Shown in pieces: positions 19,500-28,135 of a stretch of DNA of 64,000 nt. Under the pieces are notes generated by a model. It had not been told where the DNA came from. It did not search any database and was given only the letters and a program-made list of their open reading frames with translations. Position numbers and translations under genes: made by a program. This DNA is from Candidatus Saccharicenans sp. (lineage in GTDB: Bacteria > Acidobacteriota > Aminicenantia > Aminicenantales > Saccharicenantaceae): assembly GCA_024653215.1 (NCBI GenBank), contig JANLFU010000002.1:266447-330446 (forward strand). Reading direction: 5' to 3'. Every line of letters starts with the position of its first letter. The first letter of the stretch is position 1.

Positions 19500-21284
19500 A
19501 TGAACCGAACCCTAAGAATTGTTTTACTTATAGCTTTAATGGTCACGCTCTCGGGTCTTAGCCCGGTCGATTCGGCCCAGGGTGCCAGGACCAGGCCCGA
19601 GGTCAAACTGAGCTTTGACCATTTTTATGACCAGGCCGAGCTAACCGCTGCCCTGAAAGAATTGCAGAGAGCTTACCCCGAACTGATGAAGCTGGAATCA
19701 ATCGGCAAGTCCTACCAGAGCCGGGATATCTGGGCAGTCATCATCAATAATCCGGCCACCGGCCCGGCCGAGCGGAAGCCTGGTTTTTATATTGACGGTA
19801 ACATTCACGGCAACGAAATCCAGGGGGCAGAAGTGGCCCTGTACACCATCTATTATCTCCTGAAGAATTCCGGGAAGCTGGAGTTCGTGGACCGGTTGCT
19901 GCAGGACCGGGCCTTTTACATCGTTCCCACCATGAACCCTGACAGCCGCGATTATTTCCTCCACCAGGCCAGCGATTCCAACTCCCCGCGCTCGGGGCTT
20001 GTCCCATATGACGATGACCGCGACGGCCTGCTGGACGAAGATGGCCCGGATGACCTGGACGGCGATGGCTCGATAACCTACATGCGCAAGCGGGACCCGA
20101 AGGGAAATTACAAAACCAGCCCGGACAATCCCCTGGTCATGGTCCCCTGCCGGCCCGGGGAAAAGGGCGAATTCATCATGCTGGGCTCGGAAGGCCTGGA
20201 CAACGACGGTGATGGCCAGGTCAATGAAGACGGGCCCGGCGGCTACGACATGAACCGGAACTTCGGCTACAACTGGCAGCCCAATTATGTGCAGCGCGGA
20301 GCCGGCCCGTATCCTTTCTGCTGGCCGGAGACCAGGGCGGTCAGGGATTTTCTCCTGGCCCATCCCAATATCATGGGAGCCCAGTCTTTTCATAATTACG
20401 GCGGGATGATTCTCCGCGGGCCCGGGGCCAAGAACCTGGGCGAGACTCTTCCCCAGGACCGCCAGGTCTACGATTACATCGGAAAGCAGGGCGAAAAGAT
20501 TCTTCCCGGCTACCGCTACATAGTCATCTACAAGGACATGTACACCGTCTACGGCGGGACGATTGATTTCACCTATAACCTGCTCGGCATCTTCACCTTT
20601 TCCAACGAGCTGGATTTTGACCAGTATGCGGGAACCCAGCCGGCGTCGCAGAGAGGCGGAGGCGAAGAGGAAGATGAGGATGTCAGGGGCCGGATGTTCC
20701 GGGCCGGAGCCAGCCTGGAAGAAATCATTTACCAGCAGCTGGTGCTGATGGGCGAACAGCTGGTGGAGTGGAAGCCCTATAAGCATCCGCTCTACGGCGA
20801 GATTGAAATTGGCGGGGTCAAGAAGATGGGGCGCCGGGTGCCGGCCCTGTTCAGGCTGGCCGAGACCTGTCACCGCAACGCGGCTTTCTGCCTGTACCAT
20901 GCTGACCAGCTGCCGAGACTGAAAGTGGAATCGGTCAACCTCAAGAAGCTGGAAAACGGGCAGTACCAGGTGGACGTCAGGATAGCCAACGACCGGGTAA
21001 CTCCCTCGATTTCCAGCCAGGCGGTAATGAGAAAGCTCCACCGGCCGGATATGCTGAAGGTGGAAGGTAAGGCCAGGCTGGTCTCGGCTGGAATTCTGAC
21101 CGACCGCTTCCGTGAGCTGGCCGAACCGGTCAAGGTCCGGAAAAATTATCTCCAGGTGGAAAATGGCATCCCGGGCTTCGGCTACGTGGACTTCAGGCTG
21201 CTCCTGGAAGGCTCGGGAGAAATTAATTTAATTTATGATTCCCTCAAGGGCGGTTACCTGGAACAAAAAGTCAACCTGAAATAA
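19500..21284 (+). CDS. M14 family zinc carboxypeptidase, secreted
   Basis: ATG 19500 (MNRTLRIVLLIALMVTLSGLSPVDSA signal); NIHGNEIQGAEVAL (HxxE), AQSFHNYGG (third Zn His), FTFSNELDF (catalytic Glu). ORF track start 19335 is upstream of the signal peptide and overlaps the previous gene. Confidence 0.88.
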   Translation: MNRTLRIVLLIALMVTLSGLSPVDSAQGARTRPEVKLSFDHFYDQAELTAALKELQRAYPELMKLESIGKSYQSRDIWAVIINNPATGPAERKPGFYIDGNIHGNEIQGAEVALYTIYYLLKNSGKLEFVDRLLQDRAFYIVPTMNPDSRDYFLHQASDSNSPRSGLVPYDDDRDGLLDEDGPDDLDGDGSITYMRKRDPKGNYKTSPDNPLVMVPCRPGEKGEFIMLGSEGLDNDGDGQVNEDGPGGYDMNRNFGYNWQPNYVQRGAGPYPFCWPETRAVRDFLLAHPNIMGAQSFHNYGGMILRGPGAKNLGETLPQDRQVYDYIGKQGEKILPGYRYIVIYKDMYTVYGGTIDFTYNLLGIFTFSNELDFDQYAGTQPASQRGGGEEEDEDVRGRMFRAGASLEEIIYQQLVLMGEQLVEWKPYKHPLYGEIEIGGVKKMGRRVPALFRLAETCHRNAAFCLYHADQLPRLKVESVNLKKLENGQYQVDVRIANDRVTPSISSQAVMRKLHRPDMLKVEGKARLVSAGILTDRFRELAEPVKVRKNYLQVENGIPGFGYVDFRLLLEGSGEINLIYDSLKGGYLEQKVNLK

Positions 21285-21606
21285 GCTGTTGTCCGAACCG
21301 GCCGGCCGGGCATTAACCTGGACATCTTTGCCGCCAGTAGAAAACGGTCTGCCGCGGCCTATTTCTGATGGCCGCTGTAAAATTTGTGCTGTGATTTATC
21401 ATTTTTCTCTCATGTCCTGAGGTCAGCTTCCACTCCGTTTCAGAAAGCACTATTTTGCCGCGGCTGCGTGCTGCAGTAGGTTCTTGGTCTGGGCCCCCTG
21501 GACCTGGCCGCGGGTAGGTCTGCCCGGAGGCTTTTCTGGCCTTTGGCGAAATACGGCAGACCAATCAGCATGGCAATGAGGAAAGAACCCTGCGGTTATT
21601 TAATTA

Positions 21607-22941
21607 TCATTCGCCGCCGATCTGGAGAGATTTAATCCTCAGGGTGGGAGCGGTCCGGCTGCGGTTCAAATCCAGGTCGTTGCCCAGCATATCTATTCCG
21701 TTCAGAATTTCCTCGGCCGTGCCGGCGATGGTAATGCCCTTTACCGGGAAGGCGATCTTACCGTTTTCTATCCACAGGCCAGCGGCCCCGCCACTGAAGT
21801 TGCCGTTGACCGGGTTTATGCCGTAGCCGGTTACTTCCTTGACCAGCACTCCCCTTTCGGTTGCGCCGATTATTTCCTCCGGTTTCATCTTTCCGGCCGA
21901 AATGTAAAAATTATGCGGGCCGATTCCAGGCAGGCTGTCAAACCCGCCCCGGCTGGCGTTTCCGGTGCTCTTGACCCCGGCTCTTCTGGCGGCATAGGTG
22001 TTATATAGAAATCCTCTGAGGATCCCGTTCTCGACCACCGGCCGCTTCTGGGTGGGCACGCCCTCCCCGTCAAATGGGGCGCTGGCCAGCCCCTTTTCCA
22101 GGGTGCCGTCGTCAATCATGGTGATGAGCTCGGAAGCGATTTTCTGGCCGAGCTTTTTCCCCAGGAAGCTGGCTCCCTGAAGTACCCTCTCGCCGTTTAT
22201 GGCCTGGATGATTCCACCCAGGATGGCGTAGGCCACGTCCGGGTCAAGGATGACCGCCGCCCGCTGGGTTTTTACCGGCCTGGGGTCGAGCATTTCCAGG
22301 GCCCTGTCCGCGGCCATCTTGGCCACTTCAGCCGCCGGTTTTAGGTCGGCGAAGAAACGACGCTGGCAGGACTCGTAACCGCTGGATTTCTGGTCGCCCT
22401 TTTCGGCAATTACCCCAACCCCGAAGCCACAGCCACTGGACTTATAGCTTTTAACCAGGCCGAGGGAGTTAGCCAGAACGATTTCGCTCTCGCTTTCCCC
22501 GTACCTGGCCCCCTCACTCCTGGTAATGCCTTTGACCTTCAGGGCCAGGCTTTCCACCTCCCGGGCCAGGGCAATTTTCCTGTCCATGGCCACCTGGCTC
22601 AGCCCTGGGTCATACAACCCCCTGACCTCGGTCACACCCGGGTCGTCGGGCAGGACATTATTTTCATCAGCGGTCAGTATCCTGGCAAAATCCAGGGCCC
22701 GCCTGACCGTTTCTTCCAGGCTCTCCGGCCGGAAGTCGTTGACGTAGGCAAAGCCCAGCTTGTGGCCGCTGATGACCCGGAGGCCCAGGCCGTAGCTGCT
22801 GGCTTCCTGGATGCTCTCAATCTTTCCGTTCCTGACCTCAAGGCTGAGTTCCCTTCCGCTGGCCAGGTAGGCTTCGGCCTGGTCGGCTCCCTTCTGTTTG
22901 CAGATTTTTATAACCTGTTCGGCAATTGCTCTGTAATCCAT
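21607..22941 (-). CDS. TldD/PmbA family protein (TldE/PmbA-like subunit)
   Basis: 444 aa; MDYRAIAEQVIKICKQKGADQAEAYLASGRELSLEVRNGKIESIQEAS, typical PmbA/TldE; no HExxxH. Confidence 0.87.
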   Translation of the reverse strand: MDYRAIAEQVIKICKQKGADQAEAYLASGRELSLEVRNGKIESIQEASSYGLGLRVISGHKLGFAYVNDFRPESLEETVRRALDFARILTADENNVLPDDPGVTEVRGLYDPGLSQVAMDRKIALAREVESLALKVKGITRSEGARYGESESEIVLANSLGLVKSYKSSGCGFGVGVIAEKGDQKSSGYESCQRRFFADLKPAAEVAKMAADRALEMLDPRPVKTQRAAVILDPDVAYAILGGIIQAINGERVLQGASFLGKKLGQKIASELITMIDDGTLEKGLASAPFDGEGVPTQKRPVVENGILRGFLYNTYAARRAGVKSTGNASRGGFDSLPGIGPHNFYISAGKMKPEEIIGATERGVLVKEVTGYGINPVNGNFSGGAAGLWIENGKIAFPVKGITIAGTAEEILNGIDMLGNDLDLNRSRTAPTLRIKSLQIGGE

Positions 22942-22952
22942 TTTATCCTCCC

Positions 22953-24479
22953 TTAACCTCTCTGCCTGGTTCCGCCGACAGTGATGCCCCTGATCCTGAC
23001 CGTCGGCTGCCCGGCCGTAACCTCGGCCGCCTGACCCTTGCCGCAGATACCGGGACCGAAATCAAGGTCATCGCCCACTGCGTCTATCCTGGTGATGATA
23101 TCCAGGCAGCTACCGATGAGGGTGGCTCCCCTGACCGGCACGGTCTTCTTGCCGTCTTCTATGAGGTAGGCTTCCCGGCAGGTGAAGTTAAAAACACCGG
23201 TGGTCGGGTTGACGCTGCCACCGCTCAGGCTCTGAACATAAAGGCCCGATTTGGTCGAAGCCACGATATCCTCTGGCTTATCCTTTCCCTTCTCGATGTA
23301 GGTATTGGTCATTCGGGGTATGGGGTAATAACGGAAGCTCTCCCGGCGGCCATTTCCGGTCCTCTCCATTTTCAGCTGCTTGGCGGAGAGGACATCAGTC
23401 ATGTACTTGACCAGGACACCATTTTCTATCAGGACGTTCTTTTTCATCTGGGTGCCCTCGTCGTCAAAGTCGGTTGTCCCGCGGAAGTTGGGCAGGCTGC
23501 CATCGTCGACCATGGTGAAGATATCGGCGGCCACCTTCTGTCCGAGCTTGCCGACAAAGGCCCCGGTCTCCCTGGCTATGTTATCGGCTTCGAGCGGGTG
23601 CCCGACCGCTTCGTGGACCAGGACCCCGCCCCAGCCGTTCTGGATGACCACGTCCATCTTGCCGGCGGGGGCTTCCCGGGCTTCCAGCATGGCCACCGAT
23701 TCCCGGGCCGCTTCCCGGGCTGCTTTTTCCGGCGGCAACTCTTCGAACATCTCCAGGCCGGAGTGCCGGCTGAGCCTTTCCCGGCCCATGTGAGAGGTGT
23801 TATTGCCGGCGGCCAGGGTCTGGACGATGAAGAAAATAAGCGGCAGGCTGCTTCTGAGCAACACCCCTTCGGAAGTGGCTATTATTCGGTCCCTGATTTC
23901 GTCGTAGTAATCTATGCTGGCCATCTTGATCCGCTGGTCGTAGCCCAGGGCTGCCTCGTGGGCCCTTTTCATGATTTCCATTCTTTTGGCGTCAGCCACT
24001 TCCTGCAGCGGAATTTTAACCCTGATGAAGGATGGCCTCTTTTGCTCTTTGAGGGCCACGGGCTGGGTCTTCTTCCCCGAGGTGGCAATAAAGGAAGCAA
24101 CCTCGGCTGCTCTCAGGATTTTTTCTTCGGTCAGCTCGTCGGTGTAAGCGTAGCCGGTCTTATCTCCGTCGATCACCCTGACCCCGGCTCCCCGGATCAG
24201 GCCGAAGACCGCGCTCTTGAACCTGCCTTCCTCAAGGATGAGGCTTCTGGAGATGCGATTTTCCACGTAAACATCGGCAAAATCGCCACCCCGTTTCAGG
24301 GCCACGGCCAGGGCTTTCTTCAGAATCTCGTCCGGCACCTGGAGTTTCTGTCCTTCCCCGGCCAGCAGCGACCTGACCAGGGCCGGGGTGGCGGCCAGGG
24401 CCAGTCCACCCTGAAGACCAAGGCTAAGAAACTTCCGCCTGTTGATGGGCTTGAGCCCGGGAAAAACATCTTTCATCAC
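22953..24479 (-). CDS. tldD: TldD family metalloprotease with Tat-type signal peptide
   Basis: 508 aa; GVLVHEAVGHPLEAD (HExxxH); N-terminus INRRKFLSLGLQGGLALAATPAL resembles a twin-arginine signal. Confidence 0.88.
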   Translation of the reverse strand: MMKDVFPGLKPINRRKFLSLGLQGGLALAATPALVRSLLAGEGQKLQVPDEILKKALAVALKRGGDFADVYVENRISRSLILEEGRFKSAVFGLIRGAGVRVIDGDKTGYAYTDELTEEKILRAAEVASFIATSGKKTQPVALKEQKRPSFIRVKIPLQEVADAKRMEIMKRAHEAALGYDQRIKMASIDYYDEIRDRIIATSEGVLLRSSLPLIFFIVQTLAAGNNTSHMGRERLSRHSGLEMFEELPPEKAAREAARESVAMLEAREAPAGKMDVVIQNGWGGVLVHEAVGHPLEADNIARETGAFVGKLGQKVAADIFTMVDDGSLPNFRGTTDFDDEGTQMKKNVLIENGVLVKYMTDVLSAKQLKMERTGNGRRESFRYYPIPRMTNTYIEKGKDKPEDIVASTKSGLYVQSLSGGSVNPTTGVFNFTCREAYLIEDGKKTVPVRGATLIGSCLDIITRIDAVGDDLDFGPGICGKGQAAEVTAGQPTVRIRGITVGGTRQRG

Positions 24480-24741
24480 GCTCTCCTTAAATCACGATTG
24501 GGGTTGGTCTGAATCTATTCAGAAATTTTCAGGCCTAATTTTCTCGTCTAGGTTGTTTTAACTTATCTGACCGACCGGGGTCAAGCTCTTTATGATGGCC
24601 TCGAGTTTCTTCAAAACGCTGACTGACCTGGTTAACATCTGCTAAAAGCAACTAAACAGTCTGACAAATTCCCTGTTTAACGGGGTCGGGCAATTTAATA
24701 CAATTATCTCGAAGGTTAACCGGGAGAGATCAAAAGAAATA

Positions 24742-26547
24742 ATGAACAAGATAAAATTAAAATTTTTATCCGGCGGCAAAATCATAAAGGCTGAAGCCAG
24801 TCCGGGCCAGACTCTTTCTTGGGTCCTGTTTCGGGCTGGCCTGCCCATCAAGCTCTACTGCCAGGGGCGGGGAATCTGCGGCCGCTGCCTGGTTGAAATT
24901 AAAAGCGGACCTCTGCCCGAAGAAACTGAAGCCGAAAGAAAATTGAAGCTCGAGCGACGATTGCCACCCACTTTTCGCCTGGCCTGCCAGCTCCGCCTCT
25001 ACCAGCCCCTGATTGTTAGAATTCCGGATGAACTTCTCCTGCTGCCGGAAATAAAGAATCTGGCCGGGAAATTTCCGGGAAGCGGTCGACCTGCACTGCG
25101 GGATTTTAACCCGCTGGTTAAAAAATATGTTTTGCGGCTCGCAAGAGAAGATTTATCCCGAGAAGAACGGTTGGCGTCGGTAATAAAGTCAACCCTGGGC
25201 CTGAAGCAGCTGGCTTTTGGCCCGACCGCAGGGCATAAACAAAAAAACGTGGGCCCCTCATGGCGCCAGTCCACGGCTGTAATCTATGATGACCGGTTGC
25301 TGCTGGCCCTGGAAGCCGGCCGCACCGATGATAGAATTCTTGGCCTGGCCCTGGACCTTGGAACCACCACCGTCTCGGCCAGGCTTCTTGACCTGGTGAA
25401 GGGAAAAACCCTGGCCTCGGCCAGCGCGGCCAACCTGCAGGCAGCCTTCGGGGCTGACCTTATTTCCAGGATTGCCTTTGCCGTCGAAAAACCGGGCAAC
25501 CTGAAGAAGCTCCGGCGGGCCGCCCTTAAATCAATTGCGCAACTGACGGAAGTTCTGGCCCGGGAAGCCGGGGTCAAAACGAAGTGGATTTATGCCGTCT
25601 GCCTGGCCGGGAATGCAGTCATGAACCACATCTTCCTTAACCAGCCGGTTGACTCCCTGGGGCGGGCGCCCTTCAGGCCAGCCTTCTTGTCCCATGAGCC
25701 GGTTCCCGGCTTAGAAGTCGGGCTCAGTCTTAATCCGCGGGCCATGGTCTTTACCAGTCCGAACCTTGGAGGCTTTGTCGGCGGCGATATTTCATCCGGC
25801 CTGCTTTATACCGGTCTGCCCAGTAAAGCCGGAAACTATCTCTACGTGGACCTCGGCACCAACGGGGAAATAGCCCTCAAAAAGGGTAAGAAGATTTTGG
25901 TTGCTTCCACCGCGGCCGGCCCGGCCTTTGAAGGCAGCGGAATTTCCTGCGGGCAACCGGCCCTGCCCGGGGCCATTGAATACGTGAAATGGTCCGGGGA
26001 CAGGTTTAAATACCGGACGATAGGTCGGAAAAAACCGTCCGGACTTTGCGGCTCAGGCCTGCTCAGTGTCCTGGCCGAATCGCTGAGGGCCGGCTGGTTA
26101 CTGCCTTCGGGAAGGATTACCGCAGGTCGCTCGGAAATACCGGTGGCTCCGGGTCTTACCCTGAGCCAGCTCGATATAAGAAAGTTGCAGCTAGCCCTGG
26201 CTGCCCTCAAGAGCGGAATGCGACTCCTGCTGAGCACCGCCGGGCTGGACTGGACCGAACTGGACGGGCTTTACCTGGCGGGAGTATTTGGCAGCTCGGT
26301 TGACCCGGGTCAGTGTATTGCGGTTGGACTTCTTCCTCCCCTGCCCCGCCGGAAAATTATTTTTGCCGGCAATGCTTCCCTGGCCGGGGCTGAGATGCTG
26401 TTGCTCAGCGGCCAAGCCAGGAAATCCGCGGCCAGGCTTCCGCTTAAGGTTCAACATGTTTCCCTGGCTGAACTGGAAAATTTTCAGGGCGAATTCTTAA
26501 AGGCCTTGAGCCTTGGCCGCCGCTACTGGAGGAAAAATGATGTTTGA
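24742..26547 (+). CDS. ASKHA-domain, 2Fe-2S ferredoxin-like protein: reductive activator of corrinoid proteins (RACo/DUF4445-like)
   Basis: 601 aa; LYCQGRGICGRCLVEI (CX5CX2C) with distal RLACQ; LGLALDLGTTTVSARLLDL and YLYVDLGTNGEIAL ASKHA phosphate motifs; followed by methyltransferase genes. Confidence 0.88.
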   Translation: MNKIKLKFLSGGKIIKAEASPGQTLSWVLFRAGLPIKLYCQGRGICGRCLVEIKSGPLPEETEAERKLKLERRLPPTFRLACQLRLYQPLIVRIPDELLLLPEIKNLAGKFPGSGRPALRDFNPLVKKYVLRLAREDLSREERLASVIKSTLGLKQLAFGPTAGHKQKNVGPSWRQSTAVIYDDRLLLALEAGRTDDRILGLALDLGTTTVSARLLDLVKGKTLASASAANLQAAFGADLISRIAFAVEKPGNLKKLRRAALKSIAQLTEVLAREAGVKTKWIYAVCLAGNAVMNHIFLNQPVDSLGRAPFRPAFLSHEPVPGLEVGLSLNPRAMVFTSPNLGGFVGGDISSGLLYTGLPSKAGNYLYVDLGTNGEIALKKGKKILVASTAAGPAFEGSGISCGQPALPGAIEYVKWSGDRFKYRTIGRKKPSGLCGSGLLSVLAESLRAGWLLPSGRITAGRSEIPVAPGLTLSQLDIRKLQLALAALKSGMRLLLSTAGLDWTELDGLYLAGVFGSSVDPGQCIAVGLLPPLPRRKIIFAGNASLAGAEMLLLSGQARKSAARLPLKVQHVSLAELENFQGEFLKALSLGRRYWRKNDV

Positions 26548-27436
26548 CATAAAGAGGTTAACGGAAAAACAGGTTATTCTCCTCGACGGGGCCATGGGCA
26601 CCGAGCTATTTCGGGCCGGGCTGCCTCCCGGCCATTGTCCCGAATCCTGGAACGAAGAAAGGCCGGAAGAGGTGGCCGGGATTCACCGCTCTTATTATGA
26701 AGCCGGCTCCCTGGCCGTCCTGACCAATTCCTTCGGCGGGAATGCCCTCAAGCTGGCCGGTTACGGGCTGGAGAGCAGGACCTTTGAGCTTAATTTTAAG
26801 GCGGCTCAACTGGCCCGGAGCGTCTGTCCCGAAGGCCGCTATGTCGGGGGAAGCATCGGGCCAACGGGGAAGTTCTTAAAGCCGGTTGGAGACCTGACCG
26901 AAGACCAATTACTTGAAGCTTTCAGGCCCCAGGTCGAGGGTCTGGCTGCCGGCGGCGTCGATTTCCTCTTAATAGAAACTCAATACGACCTCAAAGAGGC
27001 CCTTCTGGCTTTAAGGGCAGCCAGAGAAGCCTGTTCTCTTCCGGTCTTGGTAACCATGACCTTCAACCTTACCAGGCGCGGGTATTACACCATCATGGGA
27101 GTGTCGCCCGAGACTTTTATCAGAACCATGGAAGAAAACACCGTGGAAGCCTTTGGGGCCAATTGCACCCTGTCACCGGCCGACATGATCGGTCTGATAA
27201 TAATCATGCGCTCTCTGAGCGACGGTCCACTGATCGCCCAGGCCAATGCCGGCCAGCCCCGGGTCGGTCCCGATGGTTCCACTCTTTACGAGCTGGGCCC
27301 GGATGAATATGCCGGTTTCATTCCGGAGTTGATTGAAGCCGGGGCCCGGGTCATCGGCGGTTGCTGTGGAACCTCTCCGGAACACATAAAAAAAATTGCT
27401 GAAAAAATAAGTGCCTTTTTTGATAAAATCAACTGA
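26537..27436 (+). CDS. Homocysteine S-methyltransferase family protein
   Basis: VILLDGAMGTELFRAG, FGANCTLSPADM, VIGGCCGTSPEHI zinc Cys motifs; GGAGG just upstream of ATG 26537. Confidence 0.92.
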   Translation: MMFDIKRLTEKQVILLDGAMGTELFRAGLPPGHCPESWNEERPEEVAGIHRSYYEAGSLAVLTNSFGGNALKLAGYGLESRTFELNFKAAQLARSVCPEGRYVGGSIGPTGKFLKPVGDLTEDQLLEAFRPQVEGLAAGGVDFLLIETQYDLKEALLALRAAREACSLPVLVTMTFNLTRRGYYTIMGVSPETFIRTMEENTVEAFGANCTLSPADMIGLIIIMRSLSDGPLIAQANAGQPRVGPDGSTLYELGPDEYAGFIPELIEAGARVIGGCCGTSPEHIKKIAEKISAFFDKIN

Positions 27437-27460
27437 ACAGGATTAGCGAAGGAGACAGGG

Positions 27461-28135
27461 ATGAAACCAGAACCGAATAACCATCTTCAAGCCTTGAGCC
27501 AGGCCATAGTCCAGGGCCTGGTGGATGAGGCCGGGCCGTTGGCTGAAAAAGCGGTGGCTGCCGGGATGAAGCCGCTTCAGGTGATCGAGCAGGCCTGCGT
27601 TCCGGCCATCGAGGAAGTGGGACGCCTGTGGGAAGCCGGCGATTATTTCCTGCCGGAGCTCATTGCCGGGGCCGAGGCCATGAAAGCGGCCATGACCGTG
27701 CTCCAGGAAGCCCTGAAATCTTCCGGGCAGAGCCTGAAGTCGGCCGGCCGGGTGGTCATCGGCACGGTTGAAGGTGATATCCACGACATCGGCAAAAACC
27801 TGGTGGCCTCCATGCTGCGGGCCTCGGGTTTTGAAGTCATCGACCTGGGAGCCGATGTCAAGGTGGAACGGTTCGTGGAAACGGCCGAACGTGAAAAGGC
27901 TGATATCATTGCCCTGTCGGCCCTGCTGACCACCACCATGCTCAACCAGAAAAGGGTGGTGGAACTGCTGGTCAGCCGGGGCCTCAAGGATAAGTTCAAG
28001 GTGATGGTCGGCGGAGCCCCGGTTACCGAGAAATTTGCCCGGGAAATCGGGGCCGATGGTTACGGGGAAAGCGCCGTCCAGGCGGTCTCCGTGGCCCGGA
28101 GCCTTCTGGCCGGCCGGGGAGGCAACCATGACTGA
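27461..28135 (+). CDS. Methyltransferase cognate corrinoid (B12-binding) protein
   Basis: 224 aa; GTVEGDIHDIGKNLVASMLRASGFEVIDLGADV (DxHxxG), ALSALLTTTM, VMVGGAPVTEKFAREIGADGYGESA. Confidence 0.95.
   Translation: MKPEPNNHLQALSQAIVQGLVDEAGPLAEKAVAAGMKPLQVIEQACVPAIEEVGRLWEAGDYFLPELIAGAEAMKAAMTVLQEALKSSGQSLKSAGRVVIGTVEGDIHDIGKNLVASMLRASGFEVIDLGADVKVERFVETAEREKADIIALSALLTTTMLNQKRVVELLVSRGLKDKFKVMVGGAPVTEKFAREIGADGYGESAVQAVSVARSLLAGRGGNHD

Noticed and set aside
21313-21564. 83-aa minus ORF between the M14 gene and tldE
   Set aside because: Low-complexity, no motif; coding support insufficient.
22926-24512. 528-aa plus-strand ORF opposite tldD
   Set aside because: Antisense to a gene with HEAVGH and Tat signal; typical of GC-rich antisense frames.
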